The notes under the pieces were generated by a model that saw only the letters and a list, made by a program, of their open reading frames with translations, had not been told where the DNA came from and searched no databases. Of a DNA stretch of 64,000 nt, positions 11,635 through 23,900 are shown piece by piece. Source of the DNA: Achatina immaculata (lineage: Eukaryota > Mollusca > Gastropoda > Stylommatophora > Achatinidae); NCBI GenBank assembly GCA_009760885.1, contig CM019701.1, positions 39,053,515 to 39,117,514 on the forward strand, given 5' to 3'. Each line of letters opens with the position of its first letter. Positions within the stretch are counted from its first letter, which is position 1. A program made the position numbers and the translations under genes.

Positions 11635-11835
11635 TTATCATACATCCTTCCCATGCCATTAAAAGTCACACAGGGCTTGCGTGGTATAGTTCGCCAAGTT
11701 TTCCTGCTTTCAGCGAGCTTTTCAACCTCATCAAGTAATTTTATACCTTTTTGGCCTCTCTTAACATTGTCCTCTTTAGAGTTTCATGCGGTCGACCTCT
11801 TTTTCTTCGGCCTGTTGTGTTCCACTTGATAACTT
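11635..11835 (-). mobile_element. LINE family IV 3' tail
   Basis: Minus strand matches the short 3' module found at 21940, 43495 and 60950: a basic KRGRPxETLKRT-type motif preceded by KWNTTxxRK, then an IKSLxEV helix and a terminal ATGTAAGAT-like end. Only about 200 bp remain. Confidence 0.65.
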
Positions 11836-11859
11836 GTTTTGGGAGTAGATATATATATA

Positions 11860-12240
11860 TGAGAGGTGATTGATAAGTAATATCTCCAAGTGTGTAAAAT
11901 AAGTTTCTGACAATATAAAATGATAAAACTGGTATGAAAATGAGGCAAATTTATTTCTCTTACACACTTAAACATATTTTTAAAACCGTGATATCCACTG
12001 TTTCATTCCCCAATGTGGAAAGTTTCTGGTTGGTGTCTGATTCATGTGGAAACAACAGTTTCAGCTTTGGCATCCAATGAAAAATGCTGACCTTTCAATG
12101 TCTCCTTCAGTTTAGGGAACAGCCAGAAGTTGGACGGTGCCAAATCTGGGCTGTAGGGAGGGTGTGGAACAATTATGAATTTCAGGTATGACTCAGCTTC
12201 CTTCATGAGTCACTGAAATGGGTCAGTCTGAGCACTCATA
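11860..12240 (-). pseudogene. mariner transposase remnant
   Basis: Minus strand encodes HPPYSPDLAPSNFWLFPKLK followed by ETLKGQHFSLDAKAE, the C-terminal catalytic block of mariner transposases. The usual third catalytic residue position (D after PS) is N here. Stop codons follow within 40 residues. Upstream coding up to 12420 is possibly more of the same element. Confidence 0.75.
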
Positions 12241-12419
12241 TCACCTTTACAACAGCTTTTAGCATGTAGGACCCACTTTCAGATATTTTTCACATCCATA
12301 CAACCATTGTCATAAACAGCTTTCGTATGTCTAAATGAATTCATCTCAGACAGAGAAAAAAGTGCAACCTTCTAGTGTCAAAAACTCTATTACTAACTGC
12401 GGCTTTATATGGATGTTCC

Positions 12420-12840
12420 TATCCTGTTAAATGTCATATAGGGCTCGTATGGTAGTTTGTCAAGTTTTCCTGTTTTCAGTGAGCTTTTCAACCCCATCAA
12501 GGGATTTTATGCCTACTAAAATGGCCTCTTCAAAAGAGTCTAATTTCTTGTCTATATCTTTAGTTGATTTCCAGGTTTCACATGCATAAATGAGTGTGGA
12601 TATTACATTTGAATTGAATAGTCTTAACTTGGATTTTGTGCTTATAACTTTTGAATGCCATAAGTTCTCAAGATCCTTGAAGATCGATGCTGCTTTTACA
12701 ATTCTAACTTCCTTTCTGGTGTCACCATCCTGGTATATGTACCTGATTTTCTAGAGGACCCATTTTTCTAATGACTTCTTTCACTATAGACTTTGGTCTG
12801 TAGCCGGTGCATGACAATTTCAGATAACTACTGACCAATA
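12420..12840 (-). mobile_element. LINE family IV remnant, longer copy
   Basis: Minus strand shows the end of an RT thumb region with a FLEDLENLWHSK-like piece and the family IV 3' end (TCACACAGGGCT-like terminus written as ATGTCATATAGGGCTCG). Heavily decayed. Confidence 0.55.
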
Positions 12841-13095
12841 AGAAATAAAACATCTTTGATATGATTTGTGTCAGTAAAACTTTTCTCAGTCTGAGATGAA
12901 TACTCTAAGCTTCTGATGAAGAATAAAATTCAAACTGTTTCTCGGGCAAAATTATTTAGTTCCAAAGAAAGCATCATCATTCATTACTGACTCTGTTTAG
13001 GGAGTACTGGCTAGAACTGTTCTGTTTTTCTGTCTCTGTTTCTTTCTGTCTCTTTTTTATTTTTTCTCTTTCTATCCTCTCTCTCTCTCTCTCTC

Positions 13096-13765
13096 TTTAA
13101 CAAAGTTAAGTTTGTTCACAGAATTCTGTCGCACAGTGCTCCACCTTACTTGTGGTCACTGTTTACATATAACACTAAACATAGCCAGCGTTTAAAAAAC
13201 TCTCTTCTTCCTAAACCCAGGATTGATCTGTACAAGAAAAGCCTTGCATACTCTGCAGTACAGCTCTGGAACACCCTCCCCTACAATTTAAAATCCACTG
13301 GTAATACTTCATCCTTTAACTCAAACCTGTTTCATTATTTATTTGCTTGTAATTATATGCCTCCATAAAATAGCCAGCACTCTCTCAACACATGGCTCGT
13401 AAACCATCAAGTACTTCAATGACATAGTTAGAAAAGCAACTTGTTAGATATTGTTAGAAATTATTTTAATGTTTGTTAAAAAAAACATATGTTAGAAGAT
13501 CTGTATTTACAATGCATTTTTATTTATGTATATGTCTGTGTGTGTATGTGTGCGTGAGTGCTATTTTATTAGGTTAATTACTTCTTCTCTTTTACCTTGA
13601 ATGTAATAGTTAAATCTTACACTCTTTTGATATGTTTTTCCTAATTTAATTTGAATTTTTGTACTAAATCAAGTGTGTGGGAAGAATGAAAGATGGAGTG
13701 ATGAAGGGCAGAATGTAAGACGGGCCTGCGTGCCCAATTCTTTACCCTTGAAAAATACAAATTAT
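13096..13765 (+). mobile_element. LINE family V (L2/CR1-like) 3' end
   Basis: One frame encodes the conserved non-LTR C-terminal block LAYSAVQLWNTLPYNLKSTG then SFNSNLFHYLF and a stop at 13368. The 3' UTR ends in GGCAGAATGTAAGACGGGCC, GCGTGCCCAATTCTT and an (ATTC)n tail. The same 3' terminus recurs at 45834-45890 (minus) and 55015-55078 (plus). Confidence 0.75.
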
Positions 13766-13769
13766 TCAT

Positions 13770-14237
13770 TCATTCATTCTCTCTCTCTCTCTCTCTCTTC
13801 TTTTCTCTTTTTTTTCTTTCTTGTCTTTTTTTTCTTTCTTTCTCATTCCCTCTTTCTCTCTTATCTCTTTTAACCTCATTTGAAAGATACTTGTGTTATA
13901 AGCGTTTAGAAGTAGAGAGATCTAAAATAAGAGTATCAGAATCAGAAAGGTCTCCATGCCAAATTCTTTGCATTATTAGCTCTCTCTCTCCCTCTCTATC
14001 TTCTCATACATTCACACATATGTAAACTGTATATGCACAAAGGACACAACAGATTTCTGTTACAAAATGAGTATTTCATGCATAGTGATTCCTTCATTAA
14101 AGAAGGCATTTACTTTTGTTACACATGGTTGTTTTTAAAGTAAAAGTAAATAAAACAATTATTTAATAAAAGAACTGAACTCAGGTAAGAACAATAATTA
14201 GTGTATAAGTATATAACTATAAACATAGCACTGCAGT
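13770..14237. other. simple-sequence-rich intergenic DNA
   Basis: CT-rich stretches at 13780-13870 and 13980-14000; otherwise nothing recognised. Confidence 0.5.
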
Positions 14238-14396
14238 AAAGTCGTAATACCAAAATGTATAAACCAGGAAAAAAAGTAGGAACAGCTTTATTACTTAACA
14301 AGCACAAAGTTGTGACGTTTTGGCATGAGACTTCATCACGCAAACATAAACAGGACGAAGAATTAGACAGAGGAGATAAAGTATAGATTCACATTA
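14238..14396 (-). repeat. dispersed repeat R160, copy 2
   Basis: Minus-strand copy of the repeat at 1229-1385, with the core CAAAACGTCACA and the box GTTAAGTAATAAAGCTGTTC. It lies about 0.5 kb past the stop codon of the minus-strand receptor gene. Confidence 0.75.
14287..14292 (-). terminator. candidate polyadenylation signal of the receptor gene
   Basis: AATAAA on the minus strand, 523 bases after the receptor stop. I found no earlier AATAAA or ATTAAA on that strand. It lies inside dispersed repeat R160, so the signal may be repeat-derived. Confidence 0.45.
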
Positions 14397-14814
14397 ATCC
14401 TATGTTTTAACAAAATAAATAAATTAAATTAAAAGAGCAATTAGCTTGAAACAACTGGAAACTTCTGAATTTCAATCAGAAATGTGCCTGTTGCTACGTT
14501 CAAGATGAGTACAATGTGCATTAAAACCTATTACTTTAAAAAGGTCAAGCGCTGGACACATGAGGAAAGATGGCCCCCAAAAGATGACATTAGGAAGACC
14601 TTGCTGAAGCTGAGATGGACAACATAAAGCTTAGCCGGAGAATCATACAGATGCTACTACAGAACATGAAAAAAAGAGAAGAGAACTTGCTGCTGTAAAG
14701 GACATCAAAAACTGTACTTTGTACTAGTCAGTAACTGCTTGATCAATCAGCGCCCAAGTACACGGATGTGTGGATGGACAGTAATACTATGTGGTGTATT
14801 ATTATCTGACAGTG
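14397..14814 (-). other. presumed 3' untranslated region of the receptor
   Basis: Between the receptor stop codon and the first minus-strand AATAAA. The part 14540-14710 has basic, RT-tail-like residues on the plus strand (LGRP, HEKKRREL) and may be a decayed LINE end, but this is weak. Confidence 0.4.
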
Positions 14815-14950
14815 TCACTCAGAGAGGCAGGCAGTGTCAGGGCTGGGTAAATCTGTCCTGATGATGTTCTCAGTGCTGTTGGTGCTCATCCTTCTGATCT
14901 TGACATGCATGCTGACGTTGAATATCTGAGATTTTATCTGCCTGCGCCGC
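14815..14950 (-). CDS. receptor exon 17, cytoplasmic tail and stop
   Basis: Acceptor CTCTCGCCAG, phase 2 entry (completes Trp). Encodes RRRQIKSQIFNVSMHVKIRR, then a Ser/Thr/Asn-rich stretch and the end SPDTACLSE, then TGA. No Tyr, so no ITAM, ITIM or NPxY motif. The plus strand here shows a hydrophobic 23-residue frame, which is coincidental. Confidence 0.85.
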
Positions 14951-17900
14951 CTGGCGAGAGATGAAGGCATCATTAGTGTATACAAGTTTCTGCTTGTGTT
15001 CTGTAAACTGTTTCTGCATTCTTCAGTCAGCCTTTTTACACTGCCTTTCTTTGTAGATGATTTGTAGTGTCTTTCTTTCCTATTTTATTTCTTCTGTTTG
15101 CCTTATGGACAATAATGACATCTTTTACTTACTTTCCTTTCTTTCAGTCCTGTCCTTCTTTCCTTCCTTTCAGTCCTTTCCTTTCAGTCCTTTCCTTTCT
15201 TCCTTTTCCCCCTTTCTTTCTTTCTTTCTTTCTGTTAGTTTCATTACTGTACTTCTTACCACCACATGACAGCACCAGCAACAACAACGACAGCCAGCAC
15301 CAGAAGTACTGCAGTAACCCAGACTGCACTTAGTGCATGTGAAGACCCTTTAGAAGATGGCCCTTTAGAAGAGAAAGACAAACAATAAAACATCTGTTGC
15401 AGATTCTTACAACCAACCTCCAGTTGCTATTTCAGATATCTTTGGATAATATATTTCTTTTTTTTTTTTTTTGCATTGTGCAAAAAAAAGGGCTACTGTG
15501 TGGCGTAGTGGTTAGTGCAGTCATCTCTCACAATGAGGTTCAAGTGCAAAATGAAGGCCACAAAGTCACTGAGCTGTAGAAGTGAGTAACTGGCTCCTTC
15601 TTGAGATAAGGAAGGAAAGATGGTCATAGCCTAATGAAAACCACATACCTCTCTTGTGTGGCAGTGGCCGAAGGACTAATATTTGTGTGTGTAATAAAAC
15701 AAAACCCAGTGTGTTGTGTATAAATATAATCCCAGAGTCTGGGCAGATAACTCCTTGCATTTCAATGTTTAGAAAATTTGTCTTATAAAACTAAGCAAGT
15801 ACAGAGGTTATAAAACAGGGCCTATATGGGACAGTTGTTGATTTCTTGAATGAAAAGTCACTTTGTTCATAGAATAGCTACAATCAGTAGATATATCATA
15901 CTGAAATAAATAATGTATAATACATAAAATAATGAACATGCCTCTTCATTTTCTTTTTTCAAAGACTTCATTGGTGATGATAATCCACAAATCTCAAACA
16001 CCTTTTCATTCTGCCTCGAGGACTTCTCATTACTTTCTGTCTCTCTTCTTATGAGACCATGAAACTTTGGAGTAGGATCCTTTATTGCTTGAAAATTCTG
16101 CTTATTACAATTGGTCTGACACTGCTAGATGCTCTTTGTCTGACGCAAACATAATCTCAAGTCACGGAAAAAATACTGACAAAACAAATGTGTCAAATTT
16201 TCAGGTTGTGTTTGCTTTTTGGGTGACTGCTAGGTGTATGAATGATAGCAATGATTTGTGTGTAATATTCTGCATAGATTTCATGCAGACACTCACTGCA
16301 TCACTGAACTTGGTGGAAAATAAAAGAGGTAAAGGTAATCCTGTCATGCCTTAGAGGCACAAAGGGATATGGCGTTAGTGCCCACATTTTCCTTGACCTG
16401 TCAGCACACTAGAGGGTTATATCATGCCTGGCTGCCTTTCCTTCCCCAACTCCAGAAGGAGTCTGGTACTCATTTCTACAGCTGGGTTATGGGGTGCCTC
16501 CAGCAGGATTTGAACCCCTGACCTTTGCCATGAGAGACTAGTGCATTAACCACTTTGCCACTCAGACACCTCTATAAAAGAGATTGAGGGGAAAAAAAAC
16601 CCCCAGTATTATCAATATTTTCTGGCATTCACACTGTTGGTAAAGCACCAGATGGCTTTAGTATTATCAATATTTTCTGGCATTCACACTGTTGGTAAAG
16701 CACCAGATGGCTTTAATATACACAGAGAGCCTGCTGGAAGCAAGAGACTCTGTGTTCATTATACTCCTGCTTGGAACCAAGCCATGTCCAGGAAAATAAG
16801 TTTTTATTGTGATCTTAAGGTTATCTAAAATAAGAACAATACTCCGAGTACTTAAATGTTACAATGAGCCAATTTTGTTTTATGGGTGTGAAGCATGGTC
16901 TATGAATAAGAGAGTACACTGAAAAATGGAGGGCATGGAAATGTGGTTTATAAGAAGGATGCTGAAAGTACCATGGACAGCTAAGAAAACCAATGAAGGT
17001 GTCTTCAGAGAGGCTGGAGTTAAAAAGCAAATTACAGCAAAGATCAGAGGCAGACAAGGGAGATTTATAAGACATTTCCTGAGAAGAGGAAAATTGGAAC
17101 ACAAGTGGAAAAACTGAGGGAAGAAGAGACAGAGGAAGACAGAGAGAGAAGTTACTGGAAGGGCTGTCAGTGTGGCTAGAAAGAAAGTCACTGGTGAATC
17201 TCATAATCAACACAAAAGACAGGGAATTGTGGAGAGAAATTATCGCCTATGCCACGCAGCATGGCACTTAGATAGATAGATAGAAATGAGAACTTACTTG
17301 TACAGTTGTGACCATTGTACCCCTGTAGACAGCCATACAAGCAACTTCCATTAACGTGATGACAAGTAGGACCAAGCTCATCCACATTTGCACAGTGAAT
17401 GCTGCAGTTGAACTGGCAAGCTGTGCCAAATTTACCAGCTACACATTCTAAATATAGAAACCGTAAAGTTTTTGGCCTTTTTTTTTTTAAATTAAGGAGT
17501 GAAAATAGAAGCTTTGTTCTCATTTTTCATGCCTTTGTCCTTCAAAATGGTGAACCTGAAACACACTATCTGAGTGTTCCTGTATCATTTTGCCTGTCTG
17601 CCTCTCTTTCTGTCTGGGTTTGTTCTTCTCAGTGAGGAGACTTTTGTCTTTCTTCTTCCATTTTACCATTAAATTTCTTTTTTTTTTTTTAGTTTGCATG
17701 AAATACTTTTATTTGTTTTATTCATTTGGCACTATAATCTTACATATAAATATGTAATCTTCAGTAATATAAATGGACATAAATGTGAATTAGAGATGGG
17801 GATGTGCTGAGTATGTGAATTGACAGATGGCCAACTGGTTCAATGGATGAACTGGACGGACGTATAGATGGACAAGAAGATAGAACAGGTGGATACAAAG

Positions 17901-20900
17901 GTGAATGGATGGATGAATAGCACTTTCTCCATACGAACTGACAAAAACACAAAAATGACAATCAGTTAAAAATCAGGCCAGTTAAAAGTGAATAAAATCA
18001 CTGATGACCAGAGCTACTCAACAAAGAGATACCTGGGATTAATAAATGAACTGGGATTCATAAACAACCTGGGATTCATAAGGGATTCATAAATGACCTG
18101 GGATTCATAAACAACCTGGGATTCATAAACGACCTGGGATTCATAAATGAACTGGGATTCATAAATGAACTGGGATTCATAAGGGATTCATAAATGACCT
18201 GGGATTCATAAACGACCTGGGATTCATAAATGATCTGGGATTCATAAATGACCTGGGATTCATAAACGACCTGGGATTCATAAATGACCTGGGATTCATA
18301 AACAACCTGGGATTCATAAACAACATCTACCATTTATTTCAGAACTATCTTCAGTGACAGAGAATGGTATTACCAAGTAATAAAATTCACATTTTTTAAA
18401 ATATAAACACCCATCACTTAAAACTCGGACAGAAAATTATATTATCACAAAGTGCTTTGCCACAGAAAAGAAACTGACATGAGTTAACAAAGAGAGTTAA
18501 AACGTTACAACTACCAGGAAATAAGACTGAATGGCACAGGTAGAAGAACTTACCTTCTGTACATGTTGGACCTGTGTATCCTCGCTGACATCCATACAGG
18601 CATGTGCCATTAGTGTAATGACAGACAGGTTTTCTGCTGTCCATCACCTGACAGAACTCTGAGCACTGAAAGCCACAGTCCAGACCATATGTTCCACTCT
18701 CACAGGCTGTTGTGGACATGAAGTATTTCATGAACATTTCACATTGAAAATTCATTTCTGATTATTTACAAAGATGTAGAAACACATGATGTACAACATG
18801 TGCTAAGCCCACAGACCTTGGCCATCACGCTTCTCTGTAGAGCTCAATCCTTGCTGATCCCCTTCAACTTACTTGGTGCTTCTCTATCATACCACTGCAA
18901 AGACTGTCCATTCTTTTATCTCTTGGACTTCCTCTACCTCTCTTCCCATTTATCTTTCCAATTTTTATGATGTTTTCATGCCATCCCTTTCTTAGTCTCT
19001 TGCACACTCTAGAATATGAGTATTTACTTCAGGAAGGTTTATCCTCATTTAAATGAGACTAAATGTACTCAGTTAATGAAGGAGACAACATCAGACAAAC
19101 GCAGAGGATTACAATGAACCCTTGACACATTGCTGGAGGACCTTGACTTGGCGGATGACATTTGTCTACTATCAAGCAGCCACAAAGATATGCAAGATAA
19201 AATAAACAAGCTAACTCAGAATGCAAACAACATAGGATTAAAGATCAATGTAGGAAAGACAAAGTTAATGAAGCAAAATGTGAACAACAGAAATGTACTC
19301 AGAGTAGATAGCAAGTTAGTGGAGGAAGTCAATAAATTTGTATATCTTGGCAGTAGAGTAGTAGAAAATGGAGACAGCACAGAGAACATCAACAGCAGAC
19401 TTACTAGAGCAAACCACGCTTTTGCAGTACTGCAGACTATATGGAAATCTAAAAAACTAAGCATAAAGATGAAAATCAGGATATTTAAGAGTAATGTTCT
19501 AAGTGTACTACTCTATGGAAGTGAATGCTGGAAAATAACCAAAACCATAGAAAACAAGTTGAATTCTTTCCAGACTAAATGTTTACGAAGAATTAGAAAA
19601 ATATTTTGGCCAAACACCATAAGAAATAACATCTTGCTGGCAGAAATGCAGATGAAGCCACTGACAGCAATTATTGAGGAAAGACAGTGGCAATGGTTGG
19701 GACATGTGCTCCGAAACTGACAACTCACTACCAAAAATAACACTAGTATGGACACAACAGGAGAACAGAAGTAAGGGTAGACCAAAAGAGACATGGAGAA
19801 GAACAACAGAGAGGATGTTGAGCAATAGAGGGCTCACCTGGGCAAGAGCGGGGAAAAAAGGCAAAGGACAGGCATTTGTGGAAAACCCTTGCAAAAGCCC
19901 CATGTGCCCTGGGCACTGAAGGTTCAGAGAGACAGAGGAATGTACTCACTTTCATTACATCCCAGGCCTTTATGACCAGCCTGACATCCTTGCAAGCACA
20001 TGCCATCAATGTGGTGACAAACAGGCTTGTCAATGTTTCTAACATCGCAGAATTGAGGGCACGGAGAATTGCAGTCTTTTCCATGTGTTCCATTATCACA
20101 TGCTGTGAGCATTGATTAAGAATAAAATTATCAAAAGGTCAGTGAAATAAAAGGAAAACAGATCATCTATATTCTACTAAGACTGTGGTATAAAATATAC
20201 TTTATAAAATACCATAATTTAAAATGAGGGAGAAACAAAGTCCAGTGAAAACTTGTGAAATTCTGAAAAACTGAATTGTTTTTTTTTATATTATATTATT
20301 ATATCTTGTAGCCAGTAAATCATTTCCAAGAGCAGAACATTCTAATGAATCAGATAGATAATTTGATATGAAGATAATTAGATACGAAGATAATTAGTTA
20401 TGAAGAAAATTAGATATGAACACACGTTTGCACATAATCATCAAGCAACAATTAAAATGAAGTCTTAGAAAAAGGATTAATAGTGAAATGGTAACATGAA
20501 ACTTAACAACAGAAAAATACAATGTAATTTCTTGACTTCCATTTGTTCAGACAGGAACAAAATTAGCAAAGGTGAAAAAAAAAAAAAAGAATAGAAGATA
20601 CATCCAGAGAATGAAGATAAAAAAGAAAAATAATATTTATTGAAAGAATAGGTAGTAATCTTTATTTAGAGCAATGTAAAAAAAAAAAAATCTATGTGAA
20701 TGTTAAAAGATTAAAAAAAAAAATATTTCCATAAAATTTCAATAAATTAATTCAAAATTTCACAAGAACCAGCATTTCTGTTCAATGTACACTCCTAACA
20801 GCAAAGCTTACTCTTATTACACCAAGGTCCATCATAGCCAGTCTGACAACCGCGAAGACACACCCCAGTAATATGATGACAGAAATGGACCCCAGAACCG

Positions 20901-23900
20901 TCAGTGGCACAGAATGTAGAACATCTTGACCTGCAATCTTGTCCATACAGACCTGGTTCACAAACTTGACACAAAATCAGACAAAAAAAAATTGTACAGA
21001 GACTGGACAGACAGAAGTTATATGTTTAAACATAAATATTAGAAAAACAGTGGCATACTATTCTACACCCTAGTTGAGGTTATCTCAAAGACTAAGATAC
21101 ATGAAACTGTACTCCACACTGGTCAGATATGCCCATCAGAGGTCAGCTCTTTGGGGCAGCTACATGGCTGACCAAACAGTACTTTTAACCTTCAATGCTG
21201 GGACACTGCTTCTAGTATCTGAACCCAGACTTGCGCACACACATTTTATGTAAAAATTAAAGGTAAAACTCTTGTTTCCATGCCATTCATATGGTGTTAG
21301 GCCCGTATTTTCAAGTATCACATCTGGCCACATTTACTTTCTCAGATCTCTTTGGTACCCATTTTTAGAGGCTGGGTGGACCCCGGGGCCTTTCTGGTGT
21401 GGTGGTAGCAACAAAAAAAAAATCCCACTACTGGGATCCAAACTTGGTACCACTAGATTAGTAAACTGAGTTGCCTAAGCTCTCAGCCAACCAGGTCACC
21501 ACATTTTTTTTTTTATATGAATGTGATAATTTTACAGCAGTTCTATTAAAATGGGAATTAATATTTTTTTCAGCTTAACTTTGTATTGTAAATATAGCTG
21601 TTTCATGGATACTGCTGAGTGACTTCATGGAAGTAAACTAAGAAACAAAACTACAATAAAAAATGAAATATGTGTGGAGCAGAAGTGCTTATCAGAAAGA
21701 ATAATTTGCCTGCCACAAACAGTAGTAATGGGAACTGATGAAAATGATACTGAAGATGAGAATGTTATCTACAGCACCAGTGCTCTCATTAGGCCAGGAA
21801 AGCAACCACCCAGAAAGCAGATTCTAGAGCAGTGTTTCCCAACATGGGGCATACACCACACAGGGTGCCAATTTGAATATTTTTTTTGGGGGGGGAGGGG
21901 GGTGGAGTGGGCATAATTAGAATATCTTACATCTTACATCCTTCCCGTGCCGTTAAATGTCACACAGGGCTGCATTGTTGTTTGCCAAGTTTTCCTGTTT
22001 TCTTTGAGTTTTTCAACTTTATCAAGGGATTTTATACCCACTAAACTGGCTTCTCTTAACAATGTCCTCTTTAGAGTTTCACGTGGTCGACCTCTTTTTC
22101 TTCGGCCTGTTGTGCTCCACTTGATAGCTTTTTAATAAATTAAAATATAAAAGTATTTATATTATACTTTTCAGAACTACTGTGCTTTGAGAGAAGGGAG
22201 AAATCAAAACTTTGAGGCATTTAGGTGAGGCATGATCCAAAAAAAAGATTGGGAAGCACTGCTCCAGAGTCAGCATTTTAACGAGTGGCTAGAGCAAAAG
22301 AGTTTAGCTCTGGATGCGATATCTTGCAGCATTAACGGCATGGACATAATACTTCTCTTAGAAATAAATAACTGATTATTCTAAACACTGCTGCGGAAAG
22401 AAGTTTTTAATTTCAGAATATTTCACATTTAAAGAAGTAAAACAAAAGCAGGCTAACTTTTCTGTAGAAATACGAAAGACCTCAATGACACTGACTTCCG
22501 TGAAAAGCTGCACAGTTTTTCTGAACTGTCAGTCCAGAAAGCACATAAATTTACTGAATGAACTCCTGTGACATGAGTTGACATGCTCTAGGACAATCTG
22601 TCCTGGCCCGCACATTCACCCGTCCAATTATAAATAGAGTTATTTTGTTTTATCTGCTCTGATGCAAGTACTTCAAAGAGGAACTGTGTGTCACATGATG
22701 GGAAAAAGGGTCAAAGCACGCCATGAAAATTAGCTATAAGTGACAAATTATTTCAAATCTCATGTTTAATAATGGGAAGGAAGATGCCTTTGAATATAGG
22801 ACATGAGAGAATATAATTTTGTTAAACAATTTAGAGTGCCTGCAGTCACATGGCCCATGCCCTAGTTAAACTAATTTGTTGGGTTGTCTCTCAGTGATTC
22901 TGAGTTAAGTTATCTGCAGCATATACTGAGATAAAGATTTTTAATAGGCATGTTTGTGAGGGTAAAAGTTATAGTCTGGATCAATTTCTCTGGAGCTCAT
23001 GAAGGTCTCATACATCTAAATATCAGACCTCTCTCCCAGTCAGAACCTGTTTTTCCAGCTGAATACTGTATATACAAGGTCTGCCAATTAAGTAATGAGA
23101 CTGATTTTATTATGGTCAAGACAAAAATGCCATCTATGAAGCAAAGCATGGACTCTAAAAAGGCAACCTTCATCTATGAACTGGCAAACTTTTCATCACA
23201 GCCCGATAAGCAGACAACAAATAAATCACCATTTTGTTGACCTAGTCAGAGGTGCATTGTCACATAATCAGCATGTAGCAAAAAGCTCCCATTAAATTCT
23301 GTTTAAAACTCGGAAAAAGTGCCAGTGAGACAGTTGAATTGATGCAACAAGTTTATGAGGATAATTTTTTATCTCATGCACAGGTTCTAAGGACTGCAAA
23401 CGCGCCACAAACAGCCTCTGGCAGTCAAGTCCAGCTCCTGGCCTTCCCGTGGCAGAACTGTTTAAACTGACAGGAGAAGGGGCGAGGGCGAATATCTGGC
23501 GCCTGAAAACCAGTTACTTAGGGTAGATGAGTGTCACGTTTGGTAGCTCATCTGCCGCTGTTGGCGAAATCTTCAGCTGCCGTGCGTGGAGCGGTGCTCT
23601 TCCCGGCCAATGAAGAAATTTGCAAATGAGGTTGCCGCGCAGCATCACTGCGAAAAAGGTGGTTGAAAGAATAAAGCGAAGCAAACAGTCAAATCACGGC
23701 ACCTCTGGTCTGGAGGTCGGCCACGTCCTGAGTGCAGTCATATCGTGTGAAACGCATGAACCGGTTTGTCCCAGAGGTTAAGTCACTGCTGGCTTGACTT
23801 TTCAAATGCCGCGCGTGGAGTGAAGCTCCTCCCGGTTAAGGAAGTAAATGCGGAAATAAAGGTTGCTGTGCGGCGCCGATGGGAAAAGGTGGTGGAAAGT

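Noticed and set aside
14862..14933. Hydrophobic plus-strand frame resembling a membrane helix
   Set aside because: It is the antisense of receptor exon 17, which has a fitting splice acceptor, phase and stop; the plus-strand frame lacks a start or splice context.
14815..15362. Intracellular tyrosine phosphatase or kinase domain expected for this receptor type
   Set aside because: The reading frame ends with TGA 44 codons after the membrane helix, and no PTP or kinase motif was seen on the minus strand further left.
16335..16572. tRNA genes at the box A/box B sites in the SINEs
   Set aside because: The cloverleaf does not close properly and each is followed by a shared non-tRNA body, so they are tRNA-derived SINEs.
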